Shown: positions 7,165-14,560, counted from the stretch's first letter. The stretch is 26,695 nt of DNA from Patescibacteria group bacterium (GCA_003524845.1 DQGR01000109.1:1-26695), one strand, 5' to 3'. Made by a program: numbers and translations. Notes: generated from the sequence alone by a model not told the origin.

Positions 7165-7289
7165 CCAGGTAGTGAATTTTCGATAGAAAATATCTTTCCT
7201 GGTAGAATATATCAACATTATTAAATTTTCTAACCGACTGAACAAATCTTTGACACATTTTTTTAAAAAATCGAAAATCTACTACCTGG
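7165..7289 (+). repeat. 125-bp inverted-repeat element in the gatC leader (MITE-like or structured leader)
   Basis: The 20-base ends 7165-7184 and 7270-7289 are inverted copies matching at 18 of 20 positions, the two differences lying together in the middle. They enclose 85 bases of AT-rich, non-coding sequence. The element is flanked directly by GATG on both sides (7161-7164 and 7290-7293), which looks like a 4-bp target duplication, and the right-hand GATG supplies the gatC start codon. The left arm also contains ATTTTC-GATA-GAAAAT, a local hairpin that would compete with pairing between the two arms. It could be a miniature inverted-repeat transposable element, a regulatory RNA, or the first turned into the second. 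Confidence 0.6.
7250..7278 (+). promoter_or_regulatory. candidate promoter inside the gatC leader element
   Basis: A perfect TTGACA (7250-7255), a 17-base spacer and a weak -10 GAAAAT (7273-7278). Transcription would start near 7285, giving an almost leaderless gatC. The -10 lies within the right arm of the inverted repeat. The weak -10 keeps confidence low. Confidence 0.35.
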
Positions 7290-7290
7290 G

Positions 7291-7602
7291 ATGAAAAATA
7301 AAACTACCTTTTCTGCAGCTGACGTGCACCATATTGCTCAATTGGCAAATATTCCGGTGACGGAAGCTGAGGAAAAGAAACTGGAAACAGAATTGGGATT
7401 TATTATTGATCTGGTAAACCAACTTCAAGAAGTTGATACAACCGGAGTTGAGCCTACGCACCAAGTTACTGGCCAAATCAATGTTTTTCGGGAAGATGAA
7501 GTAGATGAGGAGAGAATGCTCGTGCAAGAAGAAGCCTTGCGTAATGCTAAAAATACTCACGACGGTTATTTTGTGGTAGACGCGATTTTTGAAGAAGAAT
7601 AA
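7291..7602 (+). CDS. gatC: GatC, Asp/Glu-tRNA amidotransferase subunit C
   Basis: Small subunit of the GatCAB amidotransferase, which converts Glu-tRNA(Gln) and/or Asp-tRNA(Asn) to the amidated forms in the cytoplasm. GatC wraps around GatA and stabilises the GatA-GatB complex. The 103 residues show the family pattern: an N-terminal helix with VHHIAQLANIPVTEAEEKKL, the segment ELGFIIDLVNQLQEVDTTGVEPTHQV, then REDEV and a C-terminal FVVDAIFEEE tail. The ATG at 7291 has no Shine-Dalgarno; the bases before it are the right arm of the inverted-repeat element. gatA follows after 4 bases, so the two are probably translationally linked. Confidence 0.93.
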   Translation: MKNKTTFSAADVHHIAQLANIPVTEAEEKKLETELGFIIDLVNQLQEVDTTGVEPTHQVTGQINVFREDEVDEERMLVQEEALRNAKNTHDGYFVVDAIFEEE

Positions 7603-7606
7603 GTTT

Positions 7607-9031
7607 ATGTTACTTGACAAAACTATTGCCGAGCTCGCCAAGGGTTTACGAAATAAAGAATTTACTTCAGTTGATTTGATTGAGGAATGCTATCAAACAA
7701 TTAATCAAGTTAACCCAAAAATAAACGCATTTATAACATTAATTAAAAAACCAGACGTTTTAAAAATCGCTCTGCAGAGAGATGCGCAACGAACAAGTTC
7801 CAGTTCTCCACTGCATGGATTGCCATTTATTCTCAAGGATACATATAACACCAAAGGCATTCTGACTTCGGCAGCTTCTCATGTATTGAATGGCCATATT
7901 TCACAATACAACGCCACAGTCTATCAAAAGCTTTTGGATGCCGGTGCAATTCTCATCGGCAAAATGAATATGGATGCGTGGGGACACGGGGCAACGAACG
8001 AGAACACCGATTATAAACCAGTTAAGAATCCATACGATACCAGTCGCGTCGCAGGTGGATCAAGTGGTGGGAACGCTGCGGCAATCGCGGCGCGTATGGC
8101 TGTATTTGGAATTGGAGAGGATACAGGGGGTTCGATTCGTAATCCGGCTTCGTGGAACAATATCACCGGGCTTAAAGTGACCTATGGTCGGGTATCCCGT
8201 TATGGCTGTATCGCTTATGCTTCGTCGTTTGATACGGTTGGCCCAATGGGAAAAACTGTTGAGGACTGTGCGCTTGTTTTGGAAACAATTGCCGGGAAAG
8301 ATCCATACGACGCCACCAATTCACCACATCCAGTTCCCCCATATTTTGAAGAGTTATTAAATATTTCTTCAAAAGATACCGTGATTGGTTTACCTAAGGA
8401 ATGTTTTAGTGAAGGACTTGATTTGGAAATAAAAAAAAGTACTGAAGTTGCAGCGAAGGAGTTGGAAAGTTTGGGTTTTAGAATCAAGGAAATTTCCATG
8501 CCGATGTTAACCTACGGTTTGGCGGTTTACTACTTAATTGCGCCGAGTGAAACCAGTTCTAACTTAGGCCGTTATGATGGAATACGATATGGGTTGGGTC
8601 GTGAATACTTTACTCCTGAAACCAGACGCCGGATTATGGTAGGTACGTATGCGCTTTCTGCCGGATACTACGACGCGTACTACAAAAAAGCCCAGCAGGG
8701 TAGAACTTTATTTATTAAAGAATACGAAAAAGCGTTTACCCAGTGTGATGTACTTCTCATGCCGGTCACTCCACATCCACCGACGAGGTTGGGGAAAGCT
8801 GTTGATGATCCGATGCAGAATTTACTGATTGATGTTTATACAGTCACACAGAATCCTGTGGGTGTGCCGTCACTTGCATTACCTTGCGGATTTACCGCAA
8901 CCGGGCTACCGATTGGTATGCAGTTGGTTGGGAAAATGTTTACCGAGTCATTGTTGTTTCAAGTTGGACATGCGTATCAACAGGTTACTGATTGGCATAA
9001 AAGAAAACCAAATCTAATCGAAGCAGCATAA
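7607..9031 (+). CDS. gatA: GatA, Asp/Glu-tRNA amidotransferase subunit A
   Basis: Amidase-signature subunit of GatCAB; it hydrolyses glutamine and sends ammonia to GatB. The Lys-cisSer-Ser triad is intact: K77 in LPFILKDTYN, S152 in AGGSSGG and the nucleophile S176 in DTGGSIRNPAS. LKVTYGRVSRYG and SSNLGRYDGIRYG, both typical of GatA, are also present. I chose the ATG at 7607 because it gives the usual GatA N terminus (LDKTIAELAKGLRNKEFTS) and follows a purine-rich GAAGAAGAATAAG, four bases after the gatC stop; an in-frame TTG at 7589 would add six residues. The length (474 residues) is normal. The TAA stop lies within the CATAAC end of the intergenic palindromic repeat. Confidence 0.95.
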   Translation: MLLDKTIAELAKGLRNKEFTSVDLIEECYQTINQVNPKINAFITLIKKPDVLKIALQRDAQRTSSSSPLHGLPFILKDTYNTKGILTSAASHVLNGHISQYNATVYQKLLDAGAILIGKMNMDAWGHGATNENTDYKPVKNPYDTSRVAGGSSGGNAAAIAARMAVFGIGEDTGGSIRNPASWNNITGLKVTYGRVSRYGCIAYASSFDTVGPMGKTVEDCALVLETIAGKDPYDATNSPHPVPPYFEELLNISSKDTVIGLPKECFSEGLDLEIKKSTEVAAKELESLGFRIKEISMPMLTYGLAVYYLIAPSETSSNLGRYDGIRYGLGREYFTPETRRRIMVGTYALSAGYYDAYYKKAQQGRTLFIKEYEKAFTQCDVLLMPVTPHPPTRLGKAVDDPMQNLLIDVYTVTQNPVGVPSLALPCGFTATGLPIGMQLVGKMFTESLLFQVGHAYQQVTDWHKRKPNLIEAA

Positions 9032-9132
9032 CCCCTCCTCACCCCCCCTATCTTAAGAGGAGGTAATTCCCTCTCCTAAGATAAGAGAGGGCTTCGGCCG
9101 TGAGCTCAGCCGAACGGATAGGGTGAGTTATG
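9027..9132 (+). repeat. CATAAC...GGGTGAGTTATG palindromic element between gatA and gatB
   Basis: A composite palindromic repeat. The left end CATAAC contains the gatA stop codon and the right end is GGGTGAGTTATG, identical to the 3' end of the carA-carB repeat. Internal stems include CCTCCTC/GAGGAGG, CCCTCTC/GAGAGGG and TTCGGC/GCCGAA. No T-tract follows, so read-through into gatB, 15 bases downstream, is expected. Confidence 0.7.
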
Positions 9133-9147
9133 AAATGAGAAAAAATT

Positions 9148-10590
9148 ATGAATAACTACGTTCCCATTATCGGTTTGGAAATCCATGTCGAGCTGAAGAC
9201 CAAAAGCAAAATGTTTTGCGGCTGCAAAAATGACCCGTTCCATGCGCCCAAGCCAAATATGTACACCTGTCCGGTGTGTTTGGGGTTGCCCGGTGCCTTG
9301 CCGGTAGCCAATAAAAAGGCAATTGAGTGGACGATTAAATTAGGCTTGGCATTGGGGTGCGAGATTCCTTTATTTAGTAAATTTGACCGGAAAAATTATT
9401 TTTATCCGGATTTACCCAAAGGGTATCAAATCAGTCAGTATGACCAGCCGCTTGCGGTAAACGGTTTTCTTGTCATTCCGAGCGTAGTCGAGGAATCTAA
9501 TTTATCAGTATCTGGTGTAAGAGATCCCTCCACTCGTCGTTTCACTCCTTCGGTCGGGATGACAAATAAAAAACGGATTAGGATCACCCGCGTACATTTG
9601 GAAGAGGATACGGGAAAATTATTACATGCCACTGTACAAGGGAAGAAGATATCGCTTATAGACTTCAATCGTTCCGGAGTGCCTTTAGTTGAAATTGTGA
9701 CTGAACCGGATATCCATTCTTCTGAAGAGGCAAAGGCGTTTCTGAAAAAACTGCACCAGATTGTCCGTTACCTCGACATTTCTGATGCGGAGATGGAAAA
9801 AGGCAGCATGCGGCTAGAGCCGAATATCTCAGTGAGCGGTAGGCGGTTAGCAGTAAGTGGCAAGAGAATAGAATTACCGAATTACAAAGTCGAAGTGAAG
9901 AACATCAATTCGTTTAATTTTGTCAAAAAGGCGATTGACTTTGAAGTCAACCGGCACATTGAATTATTAGATCGTGGTGAAACACCGATCCAAGAAACGC
10001 GAGGTTGGGATGAGAAAAAAGGCGTCACTTATTCACAACGGATTAAAGAAGAAGCGCATGACTATCGGTATTTTCCAGATCCGGATTTGCCGCCGATGCG
10101 GTGGGAGAAATCTCAAATTACAAATCTCAAATCCCAAATTCCTGAATTACCTGATGAAAAAATTATTCGATTTGTTAACACATATCAATTGCCTGAAGTT
10201 GACGCAATTCGACTCACCGAAAACAAGGAGTTGGCAGATTACTTTGAAAAATGTATCAAGTATCAAGTATCAAGTATCAAGAAAAATGAAGTAAGCGCAA
10301 AGGACACAGCAAACTGGTTGTTAAATAAAAAAATTCATATTGTAAAGATAAGCCCTGAAGAACTCATTAAACAGATAGCTCAAGCAAAACGAAAAGTTAC
10401 AGTCGATCCCGGACTGTTGCAACAAGTTTTGCAAGAGGTCCTCTTGCAAAACTCAAAGGCGGTTGCTGATTATAAAGCAGGCAAAACCGGAGTACTCATG
10501 TTTCTGGTCGGCCAGTGTATGAAAGAATTGAAGGGGAAAGCAGATGCACAGGAGATTTGCGCGAAACTTGAGGAAACATTAAAGACTTGA
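9148..10590 (+). CDS. gatB: GatB, Asp/Glu-tRNA amidotransferase subunit B
   Basis: Subunit that binds the misacylated tRNA, phosphorylates its side-chain carboxylate with ATP and amidates it with ammonia from GatA. The N terminus YVPIIGLEIHVELKTKSKMFCGC and the later CPVCLGLPGALPV carry the CxC/CxxC zinc site; FDRKNYFYPDLPKGYQISQYDQP and RITRVHLEEDTGK are core catalytic-domain motifs; DYRYFPDPDLPP ends that domain, and a C-terminal helical/YqeY-like tail follows. Four foreign-looking stretches are translated in frame, all at loop positions: a TGTCATYCCGA element (about residues 108-139) and three period-7 arrays. A GAGA-containing purine run precedes the ATG. The stop is TGA. The conserved motifs around the insertions are intact, so the protein is probably functional. 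Confidence 0.95.
   Translation: MNNYVPIIGLEIHVELKTKSKMFCGCKNDPFHAPKPNMYTCPVCLGLPGALPVANKKAIEWTIKLGLALGCEIPLFSKFDRKNYFYPDLPKGYQISQYDQPLAVNGFLVIPSVVEESNLSVSGVRDPSTRRFTPSVGMTNKKRIRITRVHLEEDTGKLLHATVQGKKISLIDFNRSGVPLVEIVTEPDIHSSEEAKAFLKKLHQIVRYLDISDAEMEKGSMRLEPNISVSGRRLAVSGKRIELPNYKVEVKNINSFNFVKKAIDFEVNRHIELLDRGETPIQETRGWDEKKGVTYSQRIKEEAHDYRYFPDPDLPPMRWEKSQITNLKSQIPELPDEKIIRFVNTYQLPEVDAIRLTENKELADYFEKCIKYQVSSIKKNEVSAKDTANWLLNKKIHIVKISPEELIKQIAQAKRKVTVDPGLLQQVLQEVLLQNSKAVADYKAGKTGVLMFLVGQCMKELKGKADAQEICAKLEETLKT
9471..9564 (+). repeat. TGTCATYCCGA-ended palindromic element, copy 3, inside gatB
   Basis: A 94-bp element from TGTCATTCCGA to TCGGGATGACA, with inner arms AGTCGAGGAATCT and AGATCCCTCCACT. 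It is translated as VIPSVVEES through DPSTRRFTPSVGMT, between YDQPLAVNG and RITRVHLEED, where GatB normally has only a short beta turn region. Confidence 0.88.
9832..9866 (+). repeat. period-7 array, consensus GTNAGCG, inside gatB
   Basis: Units GTGAGCG, GTAGGCG, GTTAGCA, GTAAGTG and GCAAGAG. Translated as SGRRLAVSGKR in the loop between LEPNISV and the YKVEVKNINSF strand. Confidence 0.6.
10108..10142 (+). repeat. period-7 array, consensus AAATCTC, inside gatB
   Basis: Five heptamers: AAATCTC, AAATTAC, AAATCTC, AAATCCC, AAATTCC. Translated as SQITNLKSQIP in the linker after DPDLPP. Confidence 0.75.
10253..10280 (+). repeat. period-7 array, four copies of GTATCAA, inside gatB
   Basis: Four perfect tandem copies of GTATCAA, translated within KYQVSSIKK in the loop between ELADYFE and the KDTANWL helix. 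Confidence 0.85.
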
Positions 10591-10600
10591 TGCAGAGAAC

Positions 10601-10630
10601 AGGTGTCAAGCTAAACCCACCCGCCGGGTG
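10601..10630 (+). repeat. 30-nt intergenic repeat after gatB (copy 2)
   Basis: Matches 5309-5338 at 28 of 30 bases in the same orientation, beginning AGGTGTCAAGCTAA and ending CACCCGCCGGGTG. The following bases repeat CCGGGTGCTTGAG-like sequence. Both copies lie just after a gat gene stop and just before an orphan gene. Confidence 0.8.
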
Positions 10631-10656
10631 CTCGACCGGGTGCTTGAGCAATCTAA

Positions 10657-11175
10657 TCAGCAGGAAGCAAGAGGCGGGACCAACAAGCGGACATTTCCTG
10701 CAGGTAGTTGAACAGTGTACATTCCAATCTTATCATTGACTTCTTGAGTTGGATTATTGGCCGTAATCAGGTGAGCTACGCGCCGGTCAGCAAGTAAAAC
10801 CAACTCATCTTCTGTACTTGGAAGCTTGCGAAGCGTGTGATCAATGTATCGGGGAAGAGAAAGTATTTGGTTTTTATGTTTGAAAGGAATTTCGCCCATT
10901 TGCTCCGTTACAATATGTAATTTGCTGATAGAATTAACTGATCCAAGATGTGACCAGGTTAAATTTAGAATACTCCAATATACGGTAGGAAAATTTTCAC
11001 TGCTTTCTATTGTCGGAATAGTAAAAAATAGCGGAACACTACCTTCTACCTCAAGGTTACGCTTACCAATAATCGCCCTAACAACTAGGTCTTGTCGTCT
11101 CATTACGATACTCATTGCGTTAAAGTCGTCTAATTCTCTGAAATATTTCGAAAGAATTTCACCTTGAATACTCAT
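10657..11175 (-). CDS. hypothetical protein, 172 aa
   Basis: Unrecognised protein starting MSIQGEILSKYFRELDDF. It looks like a compact alpha/beta domain with several strands (VVRAIIGKRNLEVEGSVPLF, ISKLHIVTEQMGEIPF, RVAHLITANNP) and ends in proline- and valine-rich LLVPPLASC. There is no signal peptide or membrane helix. It is transcribed away from dnaE and ends 66 bases from the gatB stop, beside the second 30-nt repeat. On its strand a perfect TGTTATAAT box ends 7 bases before the ATG, so a leaderless transcript is predicted. That strong promoter is good support for a real gene although no family is recognised. Confidence 0.65.
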   Translation of the reverse strand: MSIQGEILSKYFRELDDFNAMSIVMRRQDLVVRAIIGKRNLEVEGSVPLFFTIPTIESSENFPTVYWSILNLTWSHLGSVNSISKLHIVTEQMGEIPFKHKNQILSLPRYIDHTLRKLPSTEDELVLLADRRVAHLITANNPTQEVNDKIGMYTVQLPAGNVRLLVPPLASC

Positions 11176-11182
11176 AAAAAGT

Positions 11183-11191
11183 ATTATAACA
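11183..11191 (-). promoter_or_regulatory. perfect extended -10 promoter of the 172-aa gene
   Basis: On the minus strand these bases read TGTTATAAT, a full match to TGnTATAAT. Seven bases separate it from the ATG at 11175, so the expected start of transcription is at the start codon. Confidence 0.6.
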
Positions 11192-11226
11192 CCAGAACGA
11201 TACTGCTAGATTTAGTAAGCATTATT

Positions 11227-11235
11227 TGCTACAGT
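11227..11235 (+). promoter_or_regulatory. possible extended -10 for dnaE
   Basis: TGCTACAGT fits TGnTATAAT with two mismatches and would start a transcript near 11242, so the leader would carry the GGAGAGG hairpin before dnaE. No good -35 is seen. Confidence 0.25.
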
Positions 11236-11243
11236 AGGGCTAC

Positions 11244-11289
11244 TTAACCTCACCCTGACCCTCTCCTTAATAAGGAGAGGGGAGTTATT
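11244..11289 (+). repeat. palindromic repeat before dnaE, diverged relative of the CATAACTCACCC family
   Basis: Begins TTAACCTCACCC and ends GGAGTTATT, resembling the ends of the elements before gatB and carB. The core CCCTCTCCTT / AAGGAGAGGG (11259-11268 with 11272-11281) is a perfect 10-bp stem with a 3-base loop. It sits 8 bases before the dnaE start codon. Confidence 0.65.
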
Positions 11290-11297
11290 GGAAATAT

Positions 11298-14200
11298 ATG
11301 GCTGATTTTGTACATCTGCACGTGCACTCGGAATTTTCGCTGCTGGATGGCCTTGCGCGCATGGAAGATCTCATTGGTAAAACTAAAGAGTTGGGGATGG
11401 ATAGCGTGGGACTCACTGACCACGGTGCCATGTACGGCACGATTAAATTTTACAAGCAGGCAATTGCCGCCGGCATTAAACCTATTATTGGCGTTGAGAC
11501 GTATGTAGCCAAACGCAGTCGGTTTGACAAACAGGCCGGCGTTGATAAAGACCAGTTTCACCTGGTGCTGCTTGCAAAAAATAACATTGGCTACAAAAAT
11601 TTACTGAAACTGGTGACCAGCGCGCACCTCGAAGGCTACTATTATAAACCTCGGATTGATATCGAGTTGTTGCGTCAGCATAGTGAAGGTTTAATTGCCT
11701 TGTCTGGCTGTTTAAACGGCGAGATTCCGTCGTTACTCCTCAACAATCAGGACACGGCCGCAGAAAAAAAAGCCCGTGAGTATATGATTCTATTTGGCGA
11801 GCACCACTTTTATCTGGAGTTGCAGGTGCATCCGGCAATTGCGGAACAGGAAATTGTCAATAAAAAACTGGTTGAATTATCACGGAACTTAGGAATTCCA
11901 TTGGTTGCGACCAATGACGTGCATTATGTCAATCCCGATGATGCTGAGGCGCACGAAATTTTACTCTGCGTGCAGACGCAGCACACGATCCTTGAAAGCA
12001 ATCGGCCGTTGTCGCTCGCCAGTTCCCCAGATTTTTATCTGCGCAGCAGTACGGAAATGCAGGAGTTATTCTTGCAGTATCCGGATGCAATTGCCAACAC
12101 CCGCAAAATTGCTGATCTGTGCGAGCTTGAGATTCAACTCGGGAAGTGGATCTTGCCGGCGTTTGCGGTGCCGGAAGGCGAAACGGCTGACACATTTCTG
12201 ACTAGACTGGCCCGAACCGGAGCCGCACGCGTGTACGGTGATTCGTTTACTTCGGAAAAAGAAGAACGGTTTAACTACGAACTTTCGATTATTCATAAAA
12301 AAGGGTACTCAACGTATTTTTTGATTGTGGCGGATTTCGTCAACTGGGCAAAGCAGCAGGGGATTTTTGTGGGACCCGGAAGGGGTTCGGCTGCCGGATC
12401 AATTATTTCTTATTGTTTAGGCATTACCGGCATTGACCCGTTTTTTTTCAATTTGCCGTTTGAACGGTTTCTTAACCCTTATCGGCCGTCGCCGCCTGAC
12501 ATTGACCTCGACTTTGCCGATAACCGTCGGGATGAAGTGATTGCTTATGTGACGGAGAAATACGGCGCTGATAAAGTGGCGCAGATTATCACCTTTGGTA
12601 CCATGGAGGCGCGGGCTGCAGTCCGTGATACAGGTCGAGCTTTGGGTATGCCCTATGCCCAGCCTGACCGGATTGCCAAACTGATCCCGTTTGGGGCGCA
12701 GGGATTTGGGATGACGATTAGTAAAGCTCTCAAACAATCGCCGGACTTATCAGTTGCGTACAATACCGAACTGGAAACCAAACGACTGCTGGATTTATCA
12801 CAAAAACTTGAAGGGGTGGCTCGGCACGCCTCGGTACATGCGGCGGGAGTCGTGATTGCCGATAAGCCGTTGGTTGAATACACGCCGCTCCAGAAAGAAA
12901 CCAAAGGCGAAAAAATCGTCACCCAGTACGATATGTATACGGTCGGTGAGGATGGGGTGGGATTATTGAAAATGGATTTTCTGGGTTTACGGAATTTGAC
13001 AATTATCGGTGAGACTTTGCGGTTTATCAAAGAACTACACGGTGAAGTTATTGATATTACGCGGATTCCGCTCACCGATCAGTCCACTTTCGCGTTACTG
13101 GCAAAAGGTGAAACCACCGGAATTTTTCAGCTTGAATCAAGCGGCATGCGCCGCTACATTAAAGAACTGCAACCGACCACGGTGTTTGATCTCATGGCTA
13201 TGGTGGCGCTGTATCGGCCAGGACCGATGCAGGTGATTCCGGAATTTATCAGCCGCAAACACGATCCCAGCAAAATCACCTTCCCGCATCCAAAACTGGA
13301 GACCGTACTCAAGCAATCATACGGAATTATTGCCTATCAGGACGATGTGTTGCTTACCGCAATTACTCTTGCCGGGTATTCCTGGGAAGATGCGGACAAA
13401 CTGCGTAAAGCCGTAGGCAAGAAAATCCCGGCTGACATGAAAAAACAGGAAGAAAAATTTATTGCCGGCTGCAAGAAAAACGGCATCACCGACGCGCGCG
13501 CGCGCGAAATTTTTCATCTGATTGAACCATTTGCCGGTTACGGATTCAACAAAGCCCACGCGGCCTGTTATGCAATGATTGCCTACCAGACTGCGTATTT
13601 AAAGCGGCACTACCCGATTGAATTTATGACGGCGATTTTGACTGCCGAGTCGCGAGTTGCCACGGGTTCTATCCGGGAAGAAAAAATGACCATGATTGTT
13701 GAGGAGTGCAAGCGGATGCAGATTCCGCTCTTGGCTCCCGACATTAACAAATCAGAAATAGAATTCAGTATTGAAGGCACCAAAGTGCCAAAGATCCGGT
13801 TTGGTTTGTCAGCGATTAAAAATGTGGGCAGTGCGGCGATTGACTCAATTCTGGCAGCCAGACGTAGAGATGGGTCATTTACCTTACTCCATGATGTGTG
13901 TAACCGCGTAGATTTATCCAAAGTGAACAGGAAAACGCTTGAGAGTCTCGTTAAAGCCGGAGCGCTCGATCAGTATGGCAAACGCGCCGCCATGCTGACG
14001 GCATTACCGGAAATAACCGAAGCCGCGCATAAACTCAGAAAGAAAACCCAAGGCGGTCAGGTAGGTTTGTTTGACAGCGAAGAGGAAAAAACACCCGAGG
14101 TCCAGGATCGTTTGCCGGAAATGGAAGAATTGTCACGGCCGGAACTTTTGCGTTTTGAAAAAGAACTCCTGGGGTTTTATCTAACCGAACACCCGATGAG

Positions 14201-14516
14201 CGCGCATCTCAACAAAATTGCCAATAAAGTGTCGCATGAAATCGGCTCGATATCGAGCGCCGACGTTGACACTTCAGTTGTGGTTGGCGGTATAATTAGT
14301 ACCGTCAAGAAAATTATTACCAAGTCAGGGGGCAAAGAAATGGCGTTCCTGCGCCTGTCTGATTTGACCGGCAGCATTGAAGTGGTAATTTTTCCGCGTC
14401 TTTTTGCAACAGCTAAAAATAACCTACTGGTCGATACAGTGGTGATTATTAAAGGCAAGGTTAGTGAAAAAGATGAGCGGCTGGCAGTTTTGGCAAATGA
14501 TGTGTTTGTGCAGTAG
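11298..14516 (+). CDS. dnaE: DnaE, replicative DNA polymerase III alpha subunit
   Basis: C-family polymerase that copies the chromosome at the replication fork. It begins with a PHP domain (FVHLHVHSEFSLLDG, LTDHGAMYG, GVETYV, ALSGCLNGEI, VATNDVHYV) in which the metal-binding His, Asp, Glu and Cys residues appear intact, so it may retain proofreading exonuclease activity. The palm has the catalytic pair D401 and D403 in PDIDLDF and the third aspartate D560 in LKMDFLGLRNL. The fingers, with GRGSAAGS and the GYGFNKAHAACYA segment, and a helix-hairpin-helix region follow. It ends with an OB fold (VVVGGIISTVKKIITKSGG to the C terminus). At 1072 residues it lacks the long C-terminal tau-binding extension of the E. 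coli protein. It contains a 14-base alternating CG run at 13493-13506. A palindromic repeat stands just before the ATG. Confidence 0.97.
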   Translation: MADFVHLHVHSEFSLLDGLARMEDLIGKTKELGMDSVGLTDHGAMYGTIKFYKQAIAAGIKPIIGVETYVAKRSRFDKQAGVDKDQFHLVLLAKNNIGYKNLLKLVTSAHLEGYYYKPRIDIELLRQHSEGLIALSGCLNGEIPSLLLNNQDTAAEKKAREYMILFGEHHFYLELQVHPAIAEQEIVNKKLVELSRNLGIPLVATNDVHYVNPDDAEAHEILLCVQTQHTILESNRPLSLASSPDFYLRSSTEMQELFLQYPDAIANTRKIADLCELEIQLGKWILPAFAVPEGETADTFLTRLARTGAARVYGDSFTSEKEERFNYELSIIHKKGYSTYFLIVADFVNWAKQQGIFVGPGRGSAAGSIISYCLGITGIDPFFFNLPFERFLNPYRPSPPDIDLDFADNRRDEVIAYVTEKYGADKVAQIITFGTMEARAAVRDTGRALGMPYAQPDRIAKLIPFGAQGFGMTISKALKQSPDLSVAYNTELETKRLLDLSQKLEGVARHASVHAAGVVIADKPLVEYTPLQKETKGEKIVTQYDMYTVGEDGVGLLKMDFLGLRNLTIIGETLRFIKELHGEVIDITRIPLTDQSTFALLAKGETTGIFQLESSGMRRYIKELQPTTVFDLMAMVALYRPGPMQVIPEFISRKHDPSKITFPHPKLETVLKQSYGIIAYQDDVLLTAITLAGYSWEDADKLRKAVGKKIPADMKKQEEKFIAGCKKNGITDARAREIFHLIEPFAGYGFNKAHAACYAMIAYQTAYLKRHYPIEFMTAILTAESRVATGSIREEKMTMIVEECKRMQIPLLAPDINKSEIEFSIEGTKVPKIRFGLSAIKNVGSAAIDSILAARRRDGSFTLLHDVCNRVDLSKVNRKTLESLVKAGALDQYGKRAAMLTALPEITEAAHKLRKKTQGGQVGLFDSEEEKTPEVQDRLPEMEELSRPELLRFEKELLGFYLTEHPMSAHLNKIANKVSHEIGSISSADVDTSVVVGGIISTVKKIITKSGGKEMAFLRLSDLTGSIEVVIFPRLFATAKNNLLVDTVVIIKGKVSEKDERLAVLANDVFVQ

Positions 14517-14560
14517 AAGTTGCACAATTTGTATTGACTTAACGCCATTTTTAACTTACA

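Noticed and set aside
7162..7224. 20-codon upstream ORF before gatC
   Set aside because: It begins at the left GATG and stops within the element; composition is not protein-like, and it is explained as the old start codon cut off by the insertion.
7157..7290. T-box or other known riboswitch before gatC
   Set aside because: I could not find the T-box core or specifier-loop layout; the main feature is a simple inverted repeat.
7589..7606. TTG start of gatA overlapping gatC
   Set aside because: It adds six residues (KKNKF region) not typical of GatA, while the ATG at 7607 has a purine-rich site at good distance.
3524..10280. Tandem arrays as CRISPR
   Set aside because: Units are 7 bases, contiguous, without spacers, and mostly inside coding genes.
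10588..10590. UGA recoding as glycine or tryptophan
   Set aside because: TGA ends gatB, carB and the CBS gene exactly where these families end, so it acts as a stop.
13493..13506. Alternating CG run in dnaE as a Z-DNA or regulatory signal
   Set aside because: It encodes the unremarkable DARARE helix in a GC-rich part of the gene; nothing else supports a function.
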